Of a stretch of 64,000 nucleotides of DNA, positions 57,715 to 64,000 are shown piece by piece. Location of the stretch: assembly GCA_002633025.1 (NCBI GenBank), contig NMRB01000014.1, positions 650,616 through 714,615 on the forward strand, given 5' to 3'. A program made the translations under genes and the position numbers. Under the pieces are notes generated by a model, which ran no database searches, was not told where the DNA came from, and worked only from the letters and a program-made list of their open reading frames with translations. Position 1 is the stretch's first letter, and each line of letters begins with the position of its first letter. Origin of the DNA: Notospermus geniculatus (lineage: Eukaryota; Nemertea; Pilidiophora; Heteronemertea; Lineidae).

Positions 57715-60700
57715 GACAGGCCTACACGTGAAACCCGTTTGCAAACTAAACGTGTTGGAAGGCCTAGGTTTGCGATCCAGCTCGTTCTTTTCACGAGAAC
57801 TCATGAATACGTATATAATGTATTTTGTAGAGATGAGAAGGCGAAGAAACGGCAACACCAAAACTGGTAATATCGCTGTAAGGATGACGAAAAAAGATCA
57901 AGCTATCGGAATGAACGTTTGTCATGCAAAAGGTACTTTCATAAAGTTAATTTGGTAACGTCTTCCTGTGGAGGAATTAACAAAGTGTAATATTTCATTA
58001 TCATGTCATGATTCTGGCATTATGCCTCTTCAGGGACGTCATCCTCTCATTTTGCTTCATACGGAAGGAAACTGCTAGATTAATTAGCTTTCATTATGAC
58101 AATGGTCTCAGATGACGAACTCTATAATAACTTGATTGGATTTTCTAAATCATTAGTTGCACGACGTCACGATGTAATGCATGTCTTTTCTTTTTTCTTT
58201 GAAAATGAACCATGCACGTTCTTGTTCTTGTTCTACATGTACTTCTTTTTCGCTTAGGAACAGTTCGATTTACGTCTGTTCAGCTTTCAGCACTCGTCCA
58301 GATTCCTCTTGCCATAATATACCACGCAGTCAGACAAAAAATAAGGGTCTGTAAATAAACAAAAAATACTGTGAATCAGCAGCCAATAATGTTAAACTTG
58401 CACGGATCAAACTCAGCCAGTTTGCCGTGACTTACATGTACTAGCCGTCCAGTGAGCAAAGTAAAAACAACAAGGTTAAACTAGTGCAGAGAAATCTATC
58501 TTCAAGATTAAAGTTAAAAGTTACCTGACTTGTATAAAAAATCAAGAAAAAGTTTTTTAAAGGCTCCTCTGTTGGTTTTCTTTTTCACGTTTGTTTGACA
58601 GGCGTATCCTATTTCATAGAAATCCCATACATAGCACCAACATCATGAATAACATAATCGCACCACTTCATTATTGTTGAAAAAACCTCCAACAGAAAAT
58701 GGACTCTTTTTATTCCTAGCTCTGCTGCCTGTAACCAGATAGCCTAATGTTGCCCAATAAACCCACAGACCAAGTGCAGCGTTGATAATTGCGGCATGCA
58801 ACTCCAAGGAACGCCAAAGAAAAACAGGAGAAATCAAAGGAAAAGTTGCTAAGATAATATCCTTTAGTCTAATGGGAATACCCGCCTCATCTCGCATCTT
58901 CTTACTCACCTATGATGTCTTGAATTGCTCAAAGTCTTTACCGATCGATTTGGGGGTAAAAGATCTAGACTCGGAGTCAGGTAAGCTTGGGCAGAAGGAG
59001 ATGTACATATCTTCTACAAGATGGACTGGTGTTGGGGCAAGCATATTGTGAACTCGGAATGTACCATTCCATGCAAACTTTTACCCTATTCAAAAGACAC
59101 ATGGCGTGCAGAATGTACGTCTGGTCCTGGTAAAGACAAGATGGTACGGAATTTTTAAAGATTCTTCGGTGTGAGGAAAGAAATACTTGGTGTGCTCAGC
59201 TGCTGGGAATGAAGCTATTGGCGATTATTCTTATGGGTAAGCATTTATAAAACGTTTTCAGATCAATTGCAATCATGGGGATAAGAGATTATCCACCGTT
59301 TAAAGGGTATGGTCAAGCTGAATTGCTGGTTGAGCGGAGATGATCACTGGTAGGTCGGCGTATCAAGGATGGTCTCACTTCAAACGGACAAGTGGGACGG
59401 ATCTTATCTGCTGATCTTGGGTTTACAGCTTAGTCAACTTGTGTACTGTGAGAGGGCACGGTTTTTCCATTATTGAGCAACAGGTGTGAGCGTTAATCAC
59501 AGATGCCACGGTGGATTCAGAATTACTTGCTTTAACCATTTCGCAATCATCTCGGTACGGTTAGTATAAAAGGCAGGCTGCAGGTTGACGTGCAGGCAAT
59601 AGTATTTGCAATACTTTTGGCTTCACCATTGGAAACTAACACTAACCCTAACCATTACCCTGCAACCTGCACTTTGTGCCAACCTTTCGCTCCCCGGTTG
59701 AACATGGCACCCTTCTCTACGGATATGAGAGCGCGTTGTTGTTTCAAAGGCGAAGATTTCTTCATTATTTTGAAATCGTGAAATGGATACAGCACTCAAA
59801 CTGTCAAAGCCATACTTTATAGTTGTCCAAGCAGTCGCGATAGGCCTATACACATGCACTTTTGAAAGTTCTCTTGGACAACAATCATATTTACACATAT
59901 TGTAATCGTGTTGGAGGGGAGCGTACCATATACAGTATCAGCCATTTCCAAACGGAGACGCATTCCAAGGCAAACAGGCCTGCTTTCAAAAATGATTGCA
60001 TCTTCCGTTTTTATTGAATAGACCACCCCATGATCGATGGAAGAAAACCTATAAACGGCCATTTATGTTGTCAAAAAGCTAGCATGACGTCATTACCGCA
60101 GGAAGTTGTTAACTAATGCAGGTTGGCCGGAGACATTTTATATTACCAGATATTTCATCGGAGGATGGAAGTTGTCAGGGAGGCAATAAAAGCGTCATAT
60201 CTTGATTCAGTCGACGTATGATTGTATACCATACATATATACCAAAAACCGCGACAGGGGCGACGTATCAGACTGATTTATAACAAGGTTATGGGTTATC
60301 TCTGCGCAAAGCAACTTTCTCTTCTCGCCGCCAGAGGGATTCACGTGAGATTATGACTAAGAGAAATGCTCTGCCGCCATTTGTTGTCTGATCCGCCATC
60401 TCTGAATTGTGACGCGTGTACTTTGTGGCGTATAGTTCCTGGAGCAGAGAGGACCGTTAGGTTCTTTGACGACTCTTCAATACTGAACTCTAAGAAAAGA
60501 AGTTCTTCAAAGTCCTTTCTGTTGCTAAAAAACGTTTGTACTCGACTTCACCTGATGTCTAGAGGTGCCGAGTATATTATTTTCTCAACAGTAACCCTTA
60601 TTTTCTCAACAGGCGCGCTGGAGACAATCTGACTATTTTCAGCATGATTAGCGAGGTTCAAAGAATCTGATCTCACCAGATGTCTTCCCTTGAGAGGACA

Positions 60701-60719
60701 CTGACGCAGTTGGTCGCTT
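57715..60719. other. Unique non-coding stretch
   Basis: No gene is recognised. The minus-strand ORF at 58643-58909 contains two hydrophobic stretches but no known motif. A weak inverted pair lies near 59578-59608 and 59660-59675. A CTAACCCTAACC phrase at ~59643 is a single telomere-like occurrence. Confidence 0.4.
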
Positions 60720-60840
60720 TTGTATTTCGGAAAGCTTTTTGCGCATGAATATAATCAGAAGAGTTTAGAAAAAGGATGGCGAGGTACACAATATTATGAT
60801 GTAGCTGGTCGTGCTACAGGGAGTTTTTTGGCTGTTTGGA

Positions 60841-61080
60841 GAGTATTTTGTGAAAATGGGTTCGAGGGCCTGTTCAGAAATCGTGAAAGGAGATGGTTGG
60901 TCTTTGGTAAGGAATGCTGTTCAAAGAATTCTGCACCGTTTTGTGCCTGCATCTTGTGTAGAGTATTCTGTGTATATGGGTTCGGTAGCTTGTTGAGACA
61001 TCGTAAAAAAAGATGGTCGGTTGTTGATGAGGAATGCTGCTCAAAGAACTCTGCTCTGCATCTTTTTATGTACATGTTCA
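60841..61080. repeat. Two diverged tandem units of exactly 120 bp
   Basis: 60841-60960 and 60961-61080 align without gaps over about the first 100 bases and are open on both strands. Differences fall about equally on all three codon positions, which argues against selection on a protein. Confidence 0.7.
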
Positions 61081-61121
61081 TGTACATTGACAAGAACAGA
61101 CTCCTATCCCAGATTAGCTAA

Positions 61122-61645
61122 GAATCAGCTAACTATCTTCAGGCAAAATGAAGACTTGCGTGCTCGGTCTGTCTTCATTGATTTCCTACAATTGACGATA
61201 AACCATCGGAAATGAACACTATCCTATAATCTACCGACATCGATCACGTTCTAATTGCTGATTAGCATCCATTAAAACCGGTTACATTAATGCATTACTC
61301 TATTTCTAATGGGACACGATGGAAGAAAGACTATCCCTCCGTAAGCCCACTTATAAAAGCCGTGTTGCGCTTAGCAACAATGGCAGCGCGAGGTAGAAAG
61401 GGATAATTTGATTTGCTTGACGATTTACCTCGATACCGAGGATATCGTTACGTTGATCACTACAAGCTTGATATCATTCGCAGTTTATCTCTTTCATTCA
61501 TAAAGCTTGTTTAAATCCGTATTTATAGCTTATGATCCCGTAAGTACTTTCCAGCAGAAAAAAGGATGAATGGTAACAACCTTGGGTGAGAATGGAGAAA
61601 AGGGAGGCACTATGTGTTCATGTCATCTGCATGTACATGTACATC
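61122..61645. other. Unique stretch with a TATA-like motif
   Basis: TATAAAAG at about 61352 is followed by GTTGCGCTTAGCAAC (an imperfect X-box-like palindrome) and ATGGCAGCGCGAGG. The ATG frame closes after a few codons, so no gene is called. Confidence 0.25.
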
Positions 61646-61647
61646 TA

Positions 61648-62366
61648 CAGGGTGTCCCAGAAAAAAGGTAATCCTGGCGAAAAGGGTTAATGTGATGAGA
61701 CTATGCATTTTAACACTTTTGGCATTGCATCATAGTAAAGTGGAACCTATCAGCTTTCCGTTGATGCCATTGTGACGCCCATGCTGCTATGCATGACTGA
61801 GCACAAAGGCTCTGAAAAAGACACGCAGATTTTACCTTGTTCCAAGTCAGGAAATTCCATTAAGTTTGTGTCACACATGGTTGAGGTCTCATGAATGTAA
61901 GACTGTATGTCACGACTGGGAGAGGTAGGTATCGGCCTATTCCAAGCATATGCAAGTGTTCAAGGCAGTGTGGGTGACAGATTTTGCAGTGATGGTTCAG
62001 CTCAGCAGAGAGCAGAGAGTGTTTGTGGTGAAAAGGTTTCAGGAAACGAAGAGTTTGCAAGCTACGCAAGATGCTTTCAGGGATACTTTTCAAGCTATTA
62101 TTGGTTATTTAAACATAAATTCTTTTACGCCCACATAATGTGGCATAACATCAGGATGGAATTTTCCAACTTGGAACAAGGTAAAATCTGCATGTCTTTT
62201 TCAGGGCCTTGGTGCTCAGTCATGCATAGCAACATCAGCATCAACGGAAAGCTCATAGCTTCCACTTTACATGTACTATGATGCAATGCCAAAAGTTTGT
62301 TAAAATGCATGATCTCATCACATTAAAACTTTTCGCCAGGATTACCTTTTTTTCTGGGACACCCTG
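61648..62366. mobile_element. Mariner-like element, 719 bp, long inverted ends, TA target
   Basis: The element starts CAGGGTGTCCCAGAAAAAAG and ends with the complement (TTTTTTTCTGGGACACCCTG), flanked by TA at 61646-61647 and 62367-62368. The arms are about 200 bases each, giving a foldback layout. The centre keeps a transposase-type HTH fragment. Too short to encode a full transposase, so non-autonomous. Confidence 0.87.
61950..62138 (+). pseudogene. Transposase helix-turn-helix fragment
   Basis: The 62-codon frame contains LSREQRVFVVKRFQETKS followed by LQATQDAFRDTF, the pattern of an N-terminal HTH in Tc1/mariner-type transposon proteins (similar to DUF4817). The catalytic DDE region is absent, as the frame runs into the right inverted arm and stops. 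It is a relic within the 719-bp element; whether it is still transcribed is unknown. Confidence 0.6.
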
Positions 62367-62500
62367 TACATATAGATGTGTGTAGCCTACACGTGAAGTA
62401 CAATGTAGATGTATGCCTATAACGCGAAAATTAATGATGTAATACCGCTCTGTCGCTTATGACTTAAAATACTTTTGTTTGGGTGTGTATGTTTAATTGG

Positions 62501-62629
62501 TAAGGATGCGATTACGTAGAAGAATAGGGCATACTAACACACCGATTACCAAATGGTTCACACAGGGTTTGATGACCGTGAAGCCACTGTTACCGCTGTG
62601 TCGGTATCCCCTATGTAATCGCAGCCTAA
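62501..62629. mobile_element. Foldback, GATGCGATTACGTAG terminus
   Basis: TAAGGATGCGATTACGTAGA on the left and CTATGTAATCGCAGCCTAA on the right. Same terminus as 3116-3479 but without nested elements. The ORF at 62497-62778 runs through it. Confidence 0.8.
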
Positions 62630-63712
62630 CGAGTACGTTGGAGGATTTTTCACACATGAACACTGAAAAAAAATTCCAGAGAAAGGGTGTAAAAAAATCT
62701 GAAACTATCCGCAGTCACCGCGGTGAACAGGTTGTAATTGGGGTGGAAGCTGACACCAGGCAAGTAATTGTGTCCTAGAGAAATCATGGCTTGGTTTTTA
62801 TGTCGCACACAGGAACCACCGCAATGAAATGAAATAGCTACTGCGTGTACGCCGCGTCAGCTGTGATAAGAGTTGTGTCATGTCTTGATGACGTTGGTTT
62901 CGAAATCCAATCACCTTAATCTCATCATTTGTGGAAATACATTTAAATTTGTTTTAAATCGAGACGCTCGGTTCACTGCTTAGCGAGATTAAGCTACGTG
63001 GGTTGAATGCGCTTATGACAATGTTAGGATCTTGTGGACCGTCACATGCCCTTCGACATTTGAATTATCTCAATATTCGCCCATCTGCCTTGAGGTTGCT
63101 CATTGCCACGATTTGTTCCGATGCGATGAAACATGAATTCCATATTTTCAAAACATCTCCACTAACCTGCAGTCAGAAATGTGAGATGAAGTTGTATCTT
63201 ACATCTATCGGAATTGTATAACCTTTGGGGAATTCTTTCAAGATATCTGCTCACAAAACCATTTTGAGTTGATCGTGTGATTTCGCTTTTTTGTACTCAT
63301 TTCTTAAGCAGATAAAGCAAATATGTTCTGAAAGGATGACACTTTTGTTTAGCTCTAAGAAATGCTACCTGCAAGGGCATTCCTATTGTAAAGAAACTTA
63401 GATGTCAACATCATGACATACTGTAGCATTGTTCCATTCTCTTTGCGAACAGGTACATGTTGCTTTATTCAATTCAAGTAACTGTCTTCACCGTTTTTCA
63501 GCGAATGGCCATCGAAGTCCTTCCCTCTAATATACTGTGTTTCATAACCTCATGTATGCCCATCGGGCCACGTCTAGAATAGGCAACTGTAGAGGCGTAC
63601 GGTCAACTTTACATTCTGACTTCTGTTGAAATCAGTGTAAGCAGTTTAAACTAAATTCTATTCAAGAACCTACCATCTGGATGTTTTTTAACGAGATGAG
63701 AAAGAAGATCAC
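62630..63712. other. Unique non-coding stretch
   Basis: No gene or repeat recognised; small ORFs only. Confidence 0.5.
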
Positions 63713-63716
63713 TTAA

Positions 63717-63964
63717 AGATAATGTATCACGACTTCATTGTTTACATTCAATGTTTGTAAACATGGATGTTTACATTTTGTTATTTTGGACTTTTGGGAC
63801 ATGACAACCCACCAAATTGAATACTTTCGGTGTCAAAATAAGTTCTAGGGGGGCATGCCACCAACAAATGACTCATAAGACAAAGAAAGACTGGACACAA
63901 ACAAACAAAATGTAAATAAACAATGATTTTCGTCGCCCGCGAAAACACCCGTGATACATTATCT
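63717..63964. mobile_element. TTAA-flanked MITE, full-length reference copy
   Basis: Flanking TTAA at 63713-63716 and 63965-63968, with matching termini AGATAATGTATCACG and CGTGATACATTATCT. Interior motifs (GTTTACATTCAATGTTTG, TTTTGGACTTTTGGGACATG) match the other two copies. Non-coding and non-autonomous. Confidence 0.87.
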
Positions 63965-64000
63965 TTAAGAAAGTAGGAAGTAGGCCTAGCATAAGAAAGG

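Noticed and set aside
58643-58909. Membrane-protein-like minus-strand ORF
   Set aside because: Two hydrophobic stretches only; no family signature, splice context or conservation evidence.
59640-59660. Telomere-like CTAACCCTAACC
   Set aside because: A single short occurrence, not an array.
1-64000. tRNA, rRNA and LTR retrotransposons
   Set aside because: No tRNA box pairs, rRNA segments, long terminal direct repeats or reverse-transcriptase motifs were seen by eye.

Overview
The window looks like animal nuclear DNA, most likely from an amphioxus (Branchiostoma, probably B. floridae). The species call is inference. It rests on one recognisable metazoan transcription-factor gene, a strong excess of the octamer TACATGTA, very dense short inverted-repeat (foldback/MITE) transposons, and repeated side-by-side copies that differ like alleles of a very heterozygous diploid. 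No prokaryotic operons, RNA genes, CRISPR arrays or long transposon ORFs are visible.

Gene content is low. The one confident gene is a bHLH factor of the BHLHA15/MIST1/dimmed type. Its 216-codon reading frame lies in one exon at 8950-9600 (+), just after a splice acceptor, with a possible poly(A) signal at 9706. Most other open frames are short, fall in repeats, or are open on both strands, and I do not call them genes. One 719-bp transposon (61648-62366) keeps a fragment of a transposase-type helix-turn-helix.

Layout: 1-1.8 kb, a 0.73-kb duplicated segment with a TTAA-flanked MITE in only one copy; 1.8-7.7 kb, unique non-coding DNA with several foldbacks; 7.7-8.7 kb, an inverted repeat whose arms are a 21-bp palindromic minisatellite, ending in an assembly gap; 8.7-9.7 kb, the bHLH exon; 9.7-11.8 kb, unique DNA; 11.8-24.2 and 24.2-37.6 kb, two tandem copies of one 12-13 kb segment differing by about ten element insertions or losses; 37.6-40.2 kb, unique DNA with a gap beside a C-tract; 40.2-43.2 and 43.2-47.25 kb, a second tandem pair; 47.3-49.7 kb, unique DNA; 49.7-51.8 kb, a third tandem pair of 1.04 kb; 51.8-64 kb, unique DNA with many foldbacks and the mariner-like element.

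The main story is a community of hairpin-forming mobile elements. The near-identical copies supply natural empty sites, so insertion points and target duplications can often be read directly. Several unrelated families use TTAA. One insertion is only about 31 bp and is almost all hairpin. One locus has three elements nested in each other, and many elements share the outer terminus GGGCCGTATGCATAAA but have different stems. Single Ns at 831, 21425 and 50724 lie exactly between direct copies, so some of the duplication is probably unmerged assembly overlap or two haplotypes laid end to end.
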